Positions 47,741 to 61,432 of a stretch of 64,000 bases of DNA are shown here, in pieces (the stretch's first letter is position 1; each line of letters starts with the position of its first letter). The notes under the pieces are model-generated. The model was not told the DNA's origin. It saw nothing but the letters and a program-made list of their open reading frames with translations, and ran no database searches. Where the stretch lies: assembly GCA_013399015.1 (NCBI GenBank), contig VWZX01006715.1:186001-250000 (forward strand), written 5' to 3'. A program made the translations under genes and the position numbers. Source of the DNA: Galbula dea (Eukaryota; Chordata; Aves; Piciformes; Galbulidae).

Positions 47741-49497
47741 GTGAGAAAGAAGTCAGTAACCAAAAAACTTGTTCCCTTCCAGTTTTGCACCCAAGACTAA
47801 TAAAGCATGCCTTCTTTGGAAGATTCCAGTTCAGATCCAGTCAGCTTGGCAGTGACTTAAAGGCTTTACTGGAGGTAGCCTAGGAAGGTTCTAACACTGA
47901 CATTTGCTTTGCTGCTACTCAGACAGAAAAGCAAAATATCAACTCTTTTGCAGGTTGGAAACTCTGAGTTATTTTTAGCTGAAAGGATCAAAACTAGTTC
48001 ATTAAGAATTTCTATCTGATAATGTCAAATCATTCATATCTATCATTAATCTTTAATATCATAGTAATTTTTAGAAGCTAAAATAGCTAAGCTCTGAACC
48101 AAGGAGTCAAAATGAAAGTTGCCATTTCAGTCTCAAGTACTATGAATGTTTCTGCTGAAAACTTCATCAAGATGAACCTCCCCCCAAATTCTCATTCTGC
48201 CAAACCAGCATTTTCCAAAAGAAATTTAGTCTGTGCAAATTTTTAAAACCAAAAAAACCTGACAACACCAATCCTGGCTGCTTGGTAGCCTCAACCTCTC
48301 TAAAAATAACCAGCCACCCTCCCTCTCCATCACCAATGCTACCTCTCACGATTTGATTACAACCCTTAGGGCATGCTGTGGTTTTGCTTCAAGCTGTAGG
48401 TCTTGGAGTCAGGCTGATTACAGGAATACCCTGTGGCTTGCTTACACTAGAAAGGACTTTCTCAGAAAGAATTTGCTCAGACAGAAATACCAGTAGAGCT
48501 ATCTTGACAAACAACAACAATGGACATTGTAGAGCAGAATAAGCTCTTTCCCCAAATGGACTGGTTTGAAGGTTGAAGCTCATTCCCATCCCAGCATCTG
48601 GCAGCACAGCTCTTGCTCAGAAGCAGGACTTTGTCACTCTTGATGGATACAGCAGCACCAATAGAGCTTTCTACTGTACAGTATAGCACCCAGTGAAGTG
48701 AGCAAGTGCTTCTCTTGCTTTCAGGACTGAATTTTAAATGTAGCCATTAACATTTTAGGGGCTGAGCTGTGACTTCTTCATCTGTGGGGTTGAGAGAATG
48801 CAGTAGTTTACTTAAGAAACTGAACAAAGTCAAATGAAAAAGGAGGATCATTTCCAGAAACTGATTTAAATACTCTTTTGGAAATCATTAATTATGTATT
48901 TAACTTTTTACTTAGTGAACACTTCCCCCCCCCAAAAAAAGTCACACTTGGCTATTCCTCCATGTCTGAAGGAACTGAACTTTACCTCTTCATTTAGAGT
49001 TGTGAAAAAATCTTCAGAATTCTTTTGATTGGTAAGTCTTACATTCACTTCACACCCACTTTTCATGGGTGTGATTGACTATAGTAAGAGGAAAGCAAGG
49101 AAAAGAGGGAGTTCTATCTATGTTCCACACCATGTTAGGCTATATCAGGACAGAAAAGACAGGAAGAGAGCACTGGTGTTTCTCAACTGCTCTACATTTG
49201 CAGGGAGGAGGTCTAGGGGAGGAGAGCAATCAGGTAACTATTCTGCTGGAAAGAAAGGTGTTTCCAGGTCGCCAGATATTCCAGAATTATTCCAAGTTTT
49301 CTCCAGTCTTCTTTTCCACTGCAAAGACCAAAACCTGCCCTGTCAGATGCCAACCAAGCTGTTACTTGTTTTGTTTTGCAGGTTGCTAAGACACAGGGCT
49401 GGTTTTGCTTACTTGCCTCCCTTGGGCTATTTCACAACACTTTGTAATATACACTGCTCTTTTTTGTTGCACATCTGGTTTTGATTTTTGGTTTCAG
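47741..49497. other. Intervening sequence, no recognised gene
   Basis: Would be an intron if candidates 47668 and 49498 are real. A C/A homopolymer run lies near 48925-48942. The 151-codon plus frame at 49029-49484 has no motif and ends just before the candidate exon, so I treat it as chance. Confidence 0.4.
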
Positions 49498-49580
49498 AAC
49501 CCCCTCTGAAAACTGAGATATTAGTTTTTCATATCTATCATCTAGACAAAGTGCATCAGCCTGTCAGACTGAGTGCACCG
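49498..49580 (+). other. Candidate exon B of a plus-strand chain (83 bases)
   Basis: The acceptor GGTTTTGATTTTTGGTTTCAG and the donor CACCG|GTGAGATAC flank the segment. Two frames have stops and the third, entered in phase 1, is open: PPLKTEILVFHIYHLDKVHQ then PVRLSAP. It would accept the phase-1 end of candidate 47668 (junction codon GAA, Glu) and leave in phase 0. No domain is recognised. Confidence 0.28.
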
Positions 49581-52031
49581 GTGAGATACACTTAACCCTC
49601 TCCAGCAACTCTCAAGTTACTCTCCAGAAAGCTATTTTCTTTTGCTGTTGAGTTCAGATGGTGGAAGTAGCTCCAAGCATTCTGTCCAATTTGCTGTGTG
49701 AAATTAGCTGCAACCACCATTAAATTTTAGGTATGAACTAAAACTCCCTGTTCAAAACATGACACTGGCTAGGAAGCCCTCGTGCCTCGCAAACACTAGT
49801 GAAGAGCGAGCTGCTCCATGGATTAATTGATCATCACCCCAGGAGATGCTGGACAACTTCTCCCAAAGCTTCTAGTCTTTCATTTTTGTTGGAAGCAGCT
49901 ACTCACAGAAAAGCAGCTAACTAGCATGGAGAGGGGTTCTCTTGTGTCTTTGAAATATAGTGTTGCTGGATGGCAGACCAACCCAGCTTGTACTCTGGGA
50001 CAGCTGCGGTCCCAGTGCTGCAGTTAGCTGTGCTGAGGTGCCAATGCCTCCAGCAGCAGGTGGGGTAGACCCAGGCCTCACAACCCATTGTCATAGTCCA
50101 TGCAGCTCATTAGGAGCTCTTCCCCATGAAGACAAATTTATGAGGATAACATGTATTCCTGCTCTGCTGATATCCCTAAACCAAATGATCCTTACTTCAA
50201 GTCCTCTCTCAAAGCCATTCCCTGTACTCTGCAAGCAAAATTCTGACAGAGAGGAGGTAGGCAGAACTAGCAGTGTTTCTTTTAGTCTTCACCCATCTGG
50301 TCTCAGAATCATTTAAAGTTGCAATTAAAATTTATATCACTAGGCTAAGGTCACTCATAAAACTTATGCCAAGAACTACATACATTTCACACTCTGCAGA
50401 GAAAAGAAACTGCCTCTGCCTTATCCTAACAGTTTGCTCCCACCATCACCCCAAGGATTTGTCTCCATGCTCTTCTGGTGACTCTGGTCCTATAAAACTG
50501 TATCACTACAACTAAAGTCCATGTTTTATTTCATTTTTGGAAGGGATAAATTCTGTTTGAATCAAATAATTCTAATCATATTAAGCTAAGGTGGACCTTA
50601 GCCTTTCAAGTTAGAAAACCCTACAACTTTTGCACATTGCTTCTGGTTTCTATCCAGGTCTAAACATACAGACAGCATTTAGAAATAATGCATATAAAGC
50701 CCTGCTCCCTCTCTGGGCCTTCAAACACATCCTTATTACTTCCCCTTCCCACTTGGTTGCTAACTTCCTCTCATGCTTTCTCAAGAGCTGCTTCACAGTC
50801 CTCTTTCCCCACTTGTCATGTACAAATACTTCAGAGAATCTTCCTTCCTCAGTAGGAGACAGGGCTCAGCAGGTTTCACAGCTCCAGTGCAAGGCCATGG
50901 CTATTCACTCCTCTAGCCCTGTAGGTTCTGGCACATGGCCCACAGCAGGTTTGAATGACACAAGTCTTTCTAAGCACCATCAAAACTATCATTTAGAAAA
51001 AAATAGCAGACAAGAAAGATAGGCAGCCTACACTTTGTGTTGGATGAGGTGCAGGTTGCCACAGTCTGCCTGCTGCAGAGCTGGGGCTACCAGGGCAGGA
51101 CTCACAGGTGGGAAGAGGAAGGTCTTCCAGAGGACATCTACCTTCTTCAGCAATACCAGACCAAACCTAAATCCACAAGCCTTACCTTACAAACCTTAAG
51201 TGAATCCAATATTCAAAGTCTCCTTTTCACCCTTCTCCTGAGACCTATCCTAGCAGTGCTAAACATTCACTCTGAAAAAGCAATTGATGTCATGGAGGCT
51301 CATACCTTTAAAAAAGAAATTTGGAGACTCCCAGAGTTTTGTCTGCTGCACAGACTGCCCTTTCCCAAACAGAAGAGTATTGGAGGACAATATCAGAGGA
51401 CTACTCCACCATGCAGGGGTTGTAGGTTTTGAAGACTTCATAGACTCCAAAAGCTTGCAAATTTTAGAGACCTGCTGATTTCTGGTCATGGTGCCATTGG
51501 CTGCACCTCAAGGTGATGTCACCATGCTGCACATCTTCCTTCCTGACAGGGCATTGAAAGCACCTCAGCAGACAAAGGGAGATGCCTGAAGGACAACTAG
51601 GCCATCTTCTTCTAAATATAGCAGGAGCCAACAGAGCACAGAGCTCCTCTCAGAACAGTGCACAGCAAGCCCAGGGCCTGGCAGCAAGTTCTCCTCCTGT
51701 ACAGGACTCCCAGGAGCTGGGCTAGAACTAAATGCTAACAAGTATTTGTGATCCTCATAACCACAGGCATTGTGGTCCTGCAGTGCAATGGAGATGGAGC
51801 CAGTATGGGATGAAGAGCCTGAGGAAAAACCTCATGATAAAGCATATAGTTGGTCTCATCACTACCCTGTCATGGCTTTTTAGATGCTCCAGGGGCAAGA
51901 AGAGAACCAAAGGTATTAAGAGTGGTAAACCACATCTTTCCAACTCTTTGCATCAAATCTAAACCAAGGCAGTGCTTGGAGCCCTCATACTCAATTCTCT
52001 CCCCTGTTCCTTTTTCTTTTGGTGTGTTCAG
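49581..52031. other. Intervening sequence, no recognised gene
   Basis: Motif-free ORFs on the plus strand (for example 50630-51022 and 51037-51432). Around 50180-50240 the phrase CTTCAAGTCCTCTCTCAAAG recalls ancient L2/L3-type LINE 3' sequence, but the match is too short to call. Confidence 0.4.
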
Positions 52032-52135
52032 GCTTTCCCCTCTGTGCAGCCTCTAGCCAGTTCAGCCCTGGAACGATTCAGGCAGCTCCCTCCACCCAGC
52101 AAGAGTCCTGCCCAAAATGCTGTCCTCCTGCTGGC
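52032..52135 (+). other. Candidate exon C of a plus-strand chain (104 bases)
   Basis: A strong acceptor (CTTTTTCTTTTGGTGTGTTCAG) and a donor (TGGC|GTGAGCTC) bound it. Entered in phase 0, as candidate 49498 would require, it reads AFPSVQPLASSALERFRQLP then PPSKSPAQNAVLLL. A second frame is also open, which weakens the coding argument. No family recognised, and no convincing phase-compatible exon was found further right. Confidence 0.25.
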
Positions 52136-52948
52136 GTGAGCTCACCCTGACCTTTCAGCAAAGCACAGCCCTTCGTTCCTCCTCGTGTTTGGAGAGGCTT
52201 GTGGAGCACTGCCTTATTTTCAGCTTGGGAGCTTCACACTTAACCAGTTAATAACTCTTTCCCCCAAGGCAAAACAGCACCGGGTGCTGCACCAGGTTCA
52301 GGCAAGTGGCTTGTCCTGATTGATGGATGGTAGGTGAGGAGAGGGTTAAGAGTATTGTGGAGCAGTGGGGGCATAAGAGAACATAGTCTGGAAGCAGTTT
52401 GAGTAACCTAAGGAGAATCTGATACAGACCAAAGACACACAAGTACAGATGCATTTAATAGAAGCCTCTCTCTGCTCAAGATCTACAGCTGAGACTCATG
52501 CAGCAAAATGTGCTGTTTGGAACATCCTGTGCTCCAACCACGATGGCTACAGGAGGAATTGGAACCAGTATTATGTGCTGGTGCTCTTAAGGACTGAATG
52601 TTCACTCAGCACACACGTTTGGGGAATGTATATTTATGTGTACATTTTGGGACAGAGCACATCCCATTGTGAACTTGGACAGCAGCTTGCTCTTTGGTCT
52701 AAGAATTCATCTATTAAGAAATCCCAGAACTGTGTCAGGGCAGAGCCCCATGTGCTGTTCCAGCAGCAGCTGAGCCAGGTTAAGAGGTTACCACCTCCAG
52801 CCTGCCCACAGCTGTTTATCCACTGCCCCCCATTAGGGGTTACCACCCTTTTCCATGAGCCACATAACCACATGTGTGGACACTCCCAAATCTGGCTCTG
52901 TCAGAGTGATCCAGCCTAGCTTAAATTCTTTTTAGTAGGTTTATTGTT

Positions 52949-52983
52949 TGGGAATTTTTTTTCTCTTTTTTTTTTTTTTTTTG
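52949..52983. repeat. Poly(T) tract
   Basis: A near-continuous T run interrupted by one CTC. It is a likely source of sequencing or assembly length error, with no SINE body attached on either side that I can recognise. Confidence 0.8.
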
Positions 52984-55900
52984 AGCTAGTTCATCATGAG
53001 AGTGATCATTTCTTGACTTGGTTCAGCTGCAACTGGAATAGCATCTCTGACTCTGCTCCAGTAAAACTGTTGCAAAATTGCATCTGTCAGTCACTTCTGT
53101 CAATGCCTGTAAGACTCATCTAAGGACAATACATTCAATATTAATGCCCTAAACATTTTTTTTTTGTTCACTCTCTCACTGTTTCTTATATATTACTGGA
53201 AATTTAGGTATCTCTCAGTGAAGTGATCACTTTTCTCTGCAAGAGTCTCTATTCTCCACCAACTTATTTAAGGAGATGTAAGAGAATCAACACTGAAGAA
53301 ACCATCACAAATTCCCCTCCAGTTCCTCCCTCTTCCAGAGAATTTATCATTTCCCTTGGGTGCAGCACTGCAAGAATACAATAAGTCACTGGGGAACCTT
53401 AACAGAGACTGTTGATACATTTACACTATTCGTATTATCACTTTATTTCATTTTCAGTTCTTGGCACATGGGACTTTGAAGACTTGACAAGCTAGGGCCT
53501 CCCACTGCTGTGCCAGGAGGCAAGAAAGGTATTTTGGGGAGACAAAAACATATTCTTTGCTAACCTCTGTGTTTGGCTTCTCACTAGGTTTGATTTGTAT
53601 TCATGGCTGCACATGGACTCTTAGGGAACACACAGAGCTCAGGTCAGTTGTGTGAGGTTGCAGTGCACAGAAAAGTCCTCCTCAGGCTCTGACCTTTAGC
53701 AAGCCAAGAGGATTGCAAATGGAGCCAAGTCAATTGCCTGGCTTGGCTGTATGAACCAAAACACAAGCCTGGCCACTGGAATTGATTATATACACATGAA
53801 AAGAAAATACATAAAATGATACATAAGGTTCTTGTAACCTCCAAGAGCTGATGCCAGAATATGCTCATTGGCTTGGTCCTTCCCTGGCTCAATCCCACAA
53901 CAGAGCGCAGAGCTCAGCTGAGGCTGCACTCAAGTTTTCATCAGATTAACTCTTCAGCTGAGGTCAAAGCACCCCTTTTCTCCTGCTCAAAGATCTAAGT
54001 CTTCCCTCAAGCCTCCAGGGAAAGCAGTAGCTGACAATAGGAATGAGGATTTATAGCCTTCAAAGCCAGTGCAAAAGGTGCTACAGCTGCTCACAAGAGG
54101 AAAATAAATGGAATTAAATGAGATTGGGAATACACACAACAGAGTAGCCAGGAGACTGTTTATGGTAAATGCAAAATCCTTGATGAGCCAGCCTCACATA
54201 AAGTGTATTCTAATTCTGCTACAGGTTGCATTTCTCTCTACACACCAATTGGGGTCTTTGGCTATGCATTTCTTAGTTTAATTACACTTAATAATTTCAT
54301 TAGGAAGCTTAACCCATCCATGCTACTACATTGATTTAAACAACAAAAACCAGCAGGCACCACAACCTTATATTTCTTGGAAGAATGTAAGCCAGTAATA
54401 ATATTCTTTCTGATGCAAATATTTGTGCCTTTCTGTAGTGTCTCTATACCCTCCAGAAAGACACTTTTTTGGTCAGTTTGAAGTATTTGCTATGATTATT
54501 TGATTAACTACCAAAGCAACACATAACACTTTCAGGAAGGGCTCAAAAGCAGACATTCTTATTTTACTGCAATAACAGGGAGACTCAGTATTTCCCTGGA
54601 AATGAGGAGAGCTAACAAGATGTTAAGTGTTTTCCAGTAACCTTTGTGCCAGATGTTATTGGAACCTTTCTGAAATGATCACTAAAGGGATTCTCTGAAA
54701 AATGAAGCAAGCCTTTATCCAAAGACCTCAAAAACTGAGCTACCTTAACTAGGTCTGCATGCAGACAAGCACCTTTCCATCCTAAAACCAAACCCAAGGG
54801 CTTGAAATTTTCCTGGAGGACAGAGAGAAGCAAAGATTAACACTGCAAGAACTAGTAATTAGTATACTGCCTATTGGATAGGTTTCTAATCACCAGAGTT
54901 ACTCAGCAGCAGCCTTAGCCTTAGTGCCTCTCTAGCAGGAGACAATACATGCTCATATTGGTCATGAGGAGTATGCAAAGCTCAAGTGACAGTTTGCTTC
55001 CAGCAGTAATGGAGCCCAACATTCAGGTATATCATATATTCTTCTAAGGAACATGCTGCTAATACAGGTGAAACAGTCTCATCTTTAGGATTAGACAGAG
55101 TAAAGACTCTCATGGTCTTGCAGCTGGTACTCTGTGTGCTTTCAGCTCAAGCTTGCTGCCTTTTCTCAGATCTGTCTGCTGCCCATATCACTCTCTAACC
55201 ACGAATCAGTGACACAGTAACTTGCCATGCCCTGGAGAACACTCTCCTGCTCTCCCAACTGCTCTGACTATGGTTTTGTTGAGGCTGACTTCTCCTTTCA
55301 AACTGATTAAGTGCATTTTTATTATCTGACAAGGAAAAGTCTTCATTCATGTACCTATTAAAATGTTAGTATTTTAAGTAGAAAAGTGTGATACAAGTGA
55401 TGGGAGAAGGTATCACTTACATTGCATGTATCTCCTGGGCCAGTTCCAGGTGGCTATTCTGGGAAGTCTCAAACAGCTTTGGGATACTCCTTTCCACTCA
55501 CCAAAAGCTATCTCAGGGAGTAGCAAACCCCACTAGGACTGTGGGCTTTCACCCACCCAGGTATTTCACAGTTGATTGCTTTATGCATTTCCATTCAAAG
55601 TACCTCAGTGGATTTCATGACAAAATGGACCAAATAACCCCACCAAAACCTTGATGGAGAAAAAAAAGGGAACTGGAGAAAACCAGTCATGGCAGAGACA
55701 AGCTGCATCCAACACAGCATCCAAGTTGTTTCTCTTCCTTCAAACACCTGCATACATTTCAAAAGCAAAGCCAAGACAAGAACCTCCTTTCCACAGCTGT
55801 TACACCACACCCAGGTTGTACTCTCTTGTAGAGCAGCCATGTGATGTTCTCACTATGGCCTTTCCTCTCTCAGACTACTCTGAACAGCATTAATGAGTCA

Positions 55901-58565
55901 CAAGAAGCTCAAATCTCTCAACATACTCATGTCACCCCACACAAAGCATGTGTGACCAGACAGAAGTTGGAAATGAAAGGTAAACCAGATCCCACCTCAC
56001 CTCAACAGCCAGGAGACAGGACAAGCCACAGAAAGTGGCTTAACTGATATCAGCTGTGGGCTGCAGGAGAACTTGAGTGCCTGGAAGCTGCAGGTACCCC
56101 TGCCCATGCCTTATTTAAATGCACCCATAGCCTATGCCCCATAAAGAGGGAAAGACTCAGTGGCTCATCAATTTAGCTTTGAGAGCTGCCTGCAGCAGTG
56201 TTACAGCATGAGAGGTAGACTGGCTCCCTGCTACTCCATACATACAAATCCATTGCTCCTTCCATCTGCATTGTTCCTTCCATGTTTTGGATGAACTGTT
56301 GTGTTCACTGGGAAGTGCTGAGAGCTGATCATCAGCTACATGCAAACCAGTAGGCCACCACTGAAGTTACAACTAATTGATGCTGTGGTTTGCTTGCCCA
56401 GGTCTGCTCACATGGGCAAAGAAATGGATACCTTTGAATGTCTTTCATGGATTCTGCCTTTAGACTGCAGCTTCTTCCAGAGGAGGAAACTCACTTCAGC
56501 TAGCTTCACTGGCTTCTCTAACACTTTGCACACACATTTACTGCTCCAAACCTAATTTTCTACTATCACTACAGTGAATTCCATATCAGTTTCTCTTCAG
56601 ATTTCAGAAACCTGTGTATTCTGCCAACAGAAAGCAGGAATTCAACAGTGCATTCAAAGTCTCCCACTTAATTTGACATTTTGTCTTTTCCAACCCAAAG
56701 ACATTCAATGTGAAAGTGTTTTTGCCTTATAATAAACAGATAATAAACAGATTCTTGGTTTCCTACAATAAAAAAAGACTGTAAACTTCAAACTTTTAAA
56801 AGGGCACATGGGACTATTCCTTAATTTTCCTCTTTGGCTGTGGAATCTATACTCATTAAAAGTGAGAAGTTGAGATCTGACTGCTATTGTGCTTTTCAAG
56901 TTTGCATTTCTACCCCCCAAACAAAAGACAAAATGGGCTGACATGCTTTCACTTTCTGCTTTTAGACCTTTTTAATTCCTGGGGCAATGTGGCAGCAAAA
57001 TGTGAAGTTTGGATTTCCTAGGGTGCAAAGAAGCAAGTGATTAACTTCATGTATTTCCCTTCAGAAAAATTCTTCACCACAGTGTTACATTAAAGATAAA
57101 AAATACTTTCAGTATTTTATAGGCTACTAAGTGACAGGAAAGGTAGTAAAATGGACCAAGTCTTTCCTTGCTCTGAATCATCCTGATGTGCTGAGGATCC
57201 AAATTCCTTCCCTGCTTTGCTATATTTTTCTGTAGAATAACAAAAATCCTCTGAATTCTAGACATAAATGGAGATTGGATTCATAGCAGCTAGCATGAGC
57301 TAGCCAATAATCTAACCTGATGGGATGGGAGAGGGCAAGAAACAACACAAGTTTCCATCTCCTCATTGCAGTGCTGGAAGTGGCAACATGACCTAGTACG
57401 TAAGGAGGCTACATGTTCAACGATGCGAAGCTGCTGCACATCCTGCTGTTGTACTACCACCCCAAGTATTCTGAGCATCTGAAAAATAGGATTTTATGTG
57501 AAGGTAGGAAAAGGAAGGCAGAACCAGAACCTACATCTTGGGGCTGAAGAGCTTTCTGGGGCTCCCTGGAGTTGTAACTGTATCCAGCAGCATCTCCGGG
57601 GCCCAGCTGCAGCTGTTGGCCCTGCCCAAGCAGGGGCACACCCTTGCTCCCGCTGTGCTTTGCCAAGCTGAAATGTTGAGCTGTCTGTTCACAGCAAAGC
57701 CAAATAAAGCCTCTCAGCTCACGTGCAAATCAACAGCACATGGACAAGTTTTCTCTCCATGACCCTCATGACTTGCATTTGGTTTGAGTGGAGAGATCAG
57801 AAAGTCTCAGGCTTTAAAGGGTGTTTGGGAGCTCTGCTTTCTCCTACAGTGTGGAAAAAAACCCCCTTAAATGACTGTTTCTTTAGAAGCTGTGATTTCA
57901 AAACCTGTTTGCATTCCTAAACAGAACCATAATGACCCAGCCAAGGCTCTAGATGCAAACACTCTTCAGACAAAATAGTTTTTAGAACAAACCATACATT
58001 TCAAGCCTTCCTGCTAATGCACATTGCTGTTAAAGCAAATATTTTTCCATAGGTTTTGAGTCTGTATTATCAGGGTTGCAATAAATTCTGTTAGTCCCCA
58101 CATAAAGACATGAAAAATGGAAAGGCATTATGTGTCAAGTGAATTATGTACATTGGATCAAATTAATGCATCTCACCCTGATTTCCAACCTTTATGCTAA
58201 GCATTTCTTGAAGGAACTGAACAATATGTAAATAAGAACAATCACTTGAAACCAAAACATGCAGCATGCCTCTGGAAAATATTGACATGAAATGACTGCC
58301 ATTATCAAAGGATCTCTTTGCCTCAAGATATCTACATGAAATTCAATTGTTTCTGACAAGTTCAGGGGGAAATTTTTTGTTCAGATGAGCAGAGTCAAAG
58401 AAAAACATTTGAGAGAAGATTCTGTCTGGCCCATTCAGTGCAGAGCCCTTACAGGAGTCATTAATAGAGGGGAGCTCTTTGCCATACTGTGCCTTTCAGA
58501 CTGCCCTGGCCTATTTTTAGTGCCCTGTGTCAGAAGCCAGTGGCAAGTTGGGGACTTTGCTTTCT

Positions 58566-58583
58566 TGTTTTGTTTTGTTTTGT
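58566..58583. repeat. (TTTTG)n short repeat
   Basis: Three and a half TTTTG units in tandem. A simple repeat only. Confidence 0.7.
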
Positions 58584-59899
58584 CTCAATATGAGTCACTG
58601 GTGCTGTACATTGGTGTTACTGCTGTTTGTAAACAGTGGCTTCTGAGCTGTTCCTAAAAACTAGAACAGGTTTTACCAGAAGGCTGCTCAGCTACTGCTT
58701 TTCCTTTAGTTTTTTCTTTCTCCTATCCCATGTGCATTTAGCTGCACACTCAATTGCACCTATTCTTGTAAATGTAAGAGCAGAAGACGTTTAGGAACCA
58801 CAGCACTTTCAGCTGCCCCACCTCATTCTCACCCCAGAAGTTTCTACTCCAGATATGCCTGAGCAGCAAACCACCACTGCCTCCAAGGCATGTCTTGTCT
58901 CCACACTTATTTGCAGCATTTCTCTCCAGCCAAGCTGCATGGGGAAGATTCTGAGGCTGTTATTTATTTTCACCATGTGGCTGTACTGAAATCAGGAAAA
59001 TTCAAACTAGTGTCTGATTAATAGACACAGAAGGAAAAAGCCAAATTAGTTTCAGACAGAAACTCAATAGTGGGAAGACTTTTTGGGTCATGATATCCAG
59101 TCTCCTCAGCCTTAGGGTCAGTGGCTAGTTTTGGCAGCCCTCATGGGTCATATGGATCAAGTGGCTCAGGTAGATAAAGCATCTGGCTGGATGTAAATAC
59201 TGCTGATGGATTTCAACTTACAGACTTTCTAAGCTCTCCTTTAAATATTCCTCTCCTCCTCCAAGTCAAAGGGCTGGTAAAAAATTATGGAAGAGGCTTT
59301 GTGATACCCTAAGAAGACTCCAGCAGCTATACTGCATATTGAGCCTCTCTTATGCTGTATCAGCATTTCTGCTTCCATGCTAAAAACTGGAAGTGAAAAG
59401 CCATCTTGTTAGAATAACCCAGAATCAAGAAGAACTATGAAGCCAGGTTGCAAAACCAGGAAAAAAATCAGAGGGAAGCAGGTGACCAGAAAGGAGGAAG
59501 AAGATGGTTTCTAAATAATGCTTCTATTTGCCTAACTGGGTAGCAGAGTTACCAATTAACCAACCTAATAAAAGGAAATCTGCATTTTAACCCTATTTCT
59601 TATGGCAATGCATGGAAATATCTCCTGTTTGAGTCATTTCCACCCCTCCCTTTTTCTCTCCCCAAAGGTATCCATACTTATCTCATAAGTCCACTGTGAA
59701 ATTCAACTGATGAGTTTTTGGCATATAAAGGAGAGAGCTGAAGAAGTGCAAGCTTATCCCATAATAGTTTCTCAATAGCAAGGGTTTTGATCTTCATAAC
59801 ACTCTCCAGAGATAAGACAGATATTTTTGCCCAGCTGAACCCAGCTGGCTCTGTGGAAAACATTTCAAAATCTGCCAAAAAGATTTTTTTTTTTCCTGA

Positions 59900-60020
59900 G
59901 GTCTGTTAATTTAGTTAAAACAAATCAATTAAATGTCCTAATTACAACTGAAATATGTAATTATATTGTGCATTCAGTTCAGTGCATACTAATGAAGCAA
60001 TCATCACCTTATTAGTCACT
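59900..60020. promoter_or_regulatory. Candidate conserved non-coding element
   Basis: Several homeodomain-type cores are packed in about 120 bases (TTAATTTAGTTAAAAC, ATCAATTAAATG, CCTAATTACAAC, GTAATTATATTG, ACTAATGAAGC, TTATTAGTC), with no repeat and no ORF. The clustering suggests a developmental enhancer, but AT-rich sequence yields such cores by chance and constraint is untested. Confidence 0.28.
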
Positions 60021-61430
60021 CTTGAAAACTAAGCCCAAGTGGGAGCTGAAAAATGTTTTTCTGTACCTTCAAACAAGACACTTGATCCATTCTTCACTAG
60101 TTCCCAAACTTGCAACTTGAGCAAAGCAGGCAGAAGAAAATAGAGGGTTATTATATATTTTTTTGAGGAATTCTCATCCACCAAGGTGAATCAGCTCACT
60201 TAGAAATTAGAGACTATTTTTAACATATAGGTTAATCTTTTGCCAAAAACTTCTAGTAAATTAACATAATTGAAGAAGGCAGTAGACAGCTCTTTTTAAA
60301 TGACTCTGCTACAGTGGCCAGCTCCTTCATTTTTAGGATTGATTTTTAAAAATTGCTAACCATAGTCTGCTGCTGCATATTGACATCTATTGAGATGAGA
60401 GATCTCAAACCACTGATCCTCATACCTGCTACCATTTTGTAGGTAAATCTTCTCTCAGCTACATATCCATAACTCACACCAAACCTCCAGATCTGCCTAG
60501 CTGGAGAAAAAAAGAGTTCAAAACAAAATTTGCATAATTTACTACAGAAAATAGTTGGTGAAACACTTTACCAAAGGATTCTCATCTTAATAGCACTGCA
60601 GCTTTGTCTACTTCCTCACCTACTAGCAACCAAAGCCCAAGATGCCAATACCATCAGAAGAAGTGGGTGCACAGAGATGTGATCTGTGGCCTCCTTTGCT
60701 CCACCCAGTCAGTGGCTGGAGATGGAGCAGAGTCCAATCCACTTGTGGCATAGAGCTACAGACCAGCTCTCCTTGTTCAGCCACTCCAAACACCAGCAGC
60801 AGCTGGAACACAGACATGGGGCCCCTGCACAAATCCTTTCTTTCCCTCCTCAAGCTCTTGCTGCTGTGGTTATTGCCATGCCTGGTACTTCAGGCTGGAC
60901 AGGCACCCAAAGCTGTGAGGACATGGTGTGGAGCTGGATGGGGAGACACTCAGTAGTTGGGAAGAAGAAAAGAAGCAGCAGGCATCTGAAGCCTGCAGAA
61001 GGTGACATGTGGCATCATGACACAAAACACTAGAGCCTTCACTCACCACTGCCTTGAACCCTGCATAAAGCAGCCATGCTTCTTTAGAGTATCACCTCAT
61101 AGGGGCAGAGGTTATCTGCTGCACACCAAGCAATGGAGCCATGGGTTCCCAGCATAACCACAACACATGATGGATCCATAGTCATTCTGACAAGGCACAC
61201 AAGTGTGCAGCAGAGGAGGATTTGCCCAGTAGGCTAAGAACCTGAGACACTTCCCCAAAATACATTTCTGCAAGGCTCAATATTATTTTGTATCAGGAAT
61301 GAGCAGCTCTGAACTCTTTATACCTTGGATATGTTCTCTGTTTCGAGATTACTCAAATACTTCATCCCAAATCTAATTGAGATGAAAAGTATTTTGATGA
61401 GGGTGCTTTGCCTGCCTAAACAGAAATAGT
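60021..61430. other. Non-coding single-copy region
   Basis: Overlapping plus-strand frames at 60642-61033 and a minus frame at 60623-60853 share the same GC-richer stretch and lack motifs or splice signals. No gene is called. Confidence 0.45.
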
Positions 61431-61432
61431 AT

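Larger units (their letters stand above)
52136..59899. other. Non-coding single-copy region
   Basis: No CR1 and no recognisable exon in nearly 8 kb. The 156-codon plus frame at 52449-52919 overlaps the candidate exon's downstream side but has no motif. Strong acceptor tracts (for example 53430-53458) lead into segments with stops in all frames. A TTTTG microsatellite sits at 58566-58583, and an AT-rich ordered block lies at about 58120-58260. Confidence 0.45.

Noticed and set aside
47458..47883. 141-codon plus-strand ORF
   Set aside because: Its first half is antisense CR1. Only the later part, bounded by splice signals, is kept as an exon candidate.
49029..49484. 151-codon plus-strand ORF
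   Set aside because: No motif and no matching splice signals, and an overlapping frame at 49075-49389 is also open.
50160..50260. Possible ancient L2/L3 LINE fragment
   Set aside because: Only one short phrase resembles the family, which is not enough to define an element.
52449..52919. 156-codon plus-strand ORF, the longest in the window
   Set aside because: Cys/His/Tyr scatter without pattern, no homology recognised, and an opposing minus-strand frame is open across 52634-52873.
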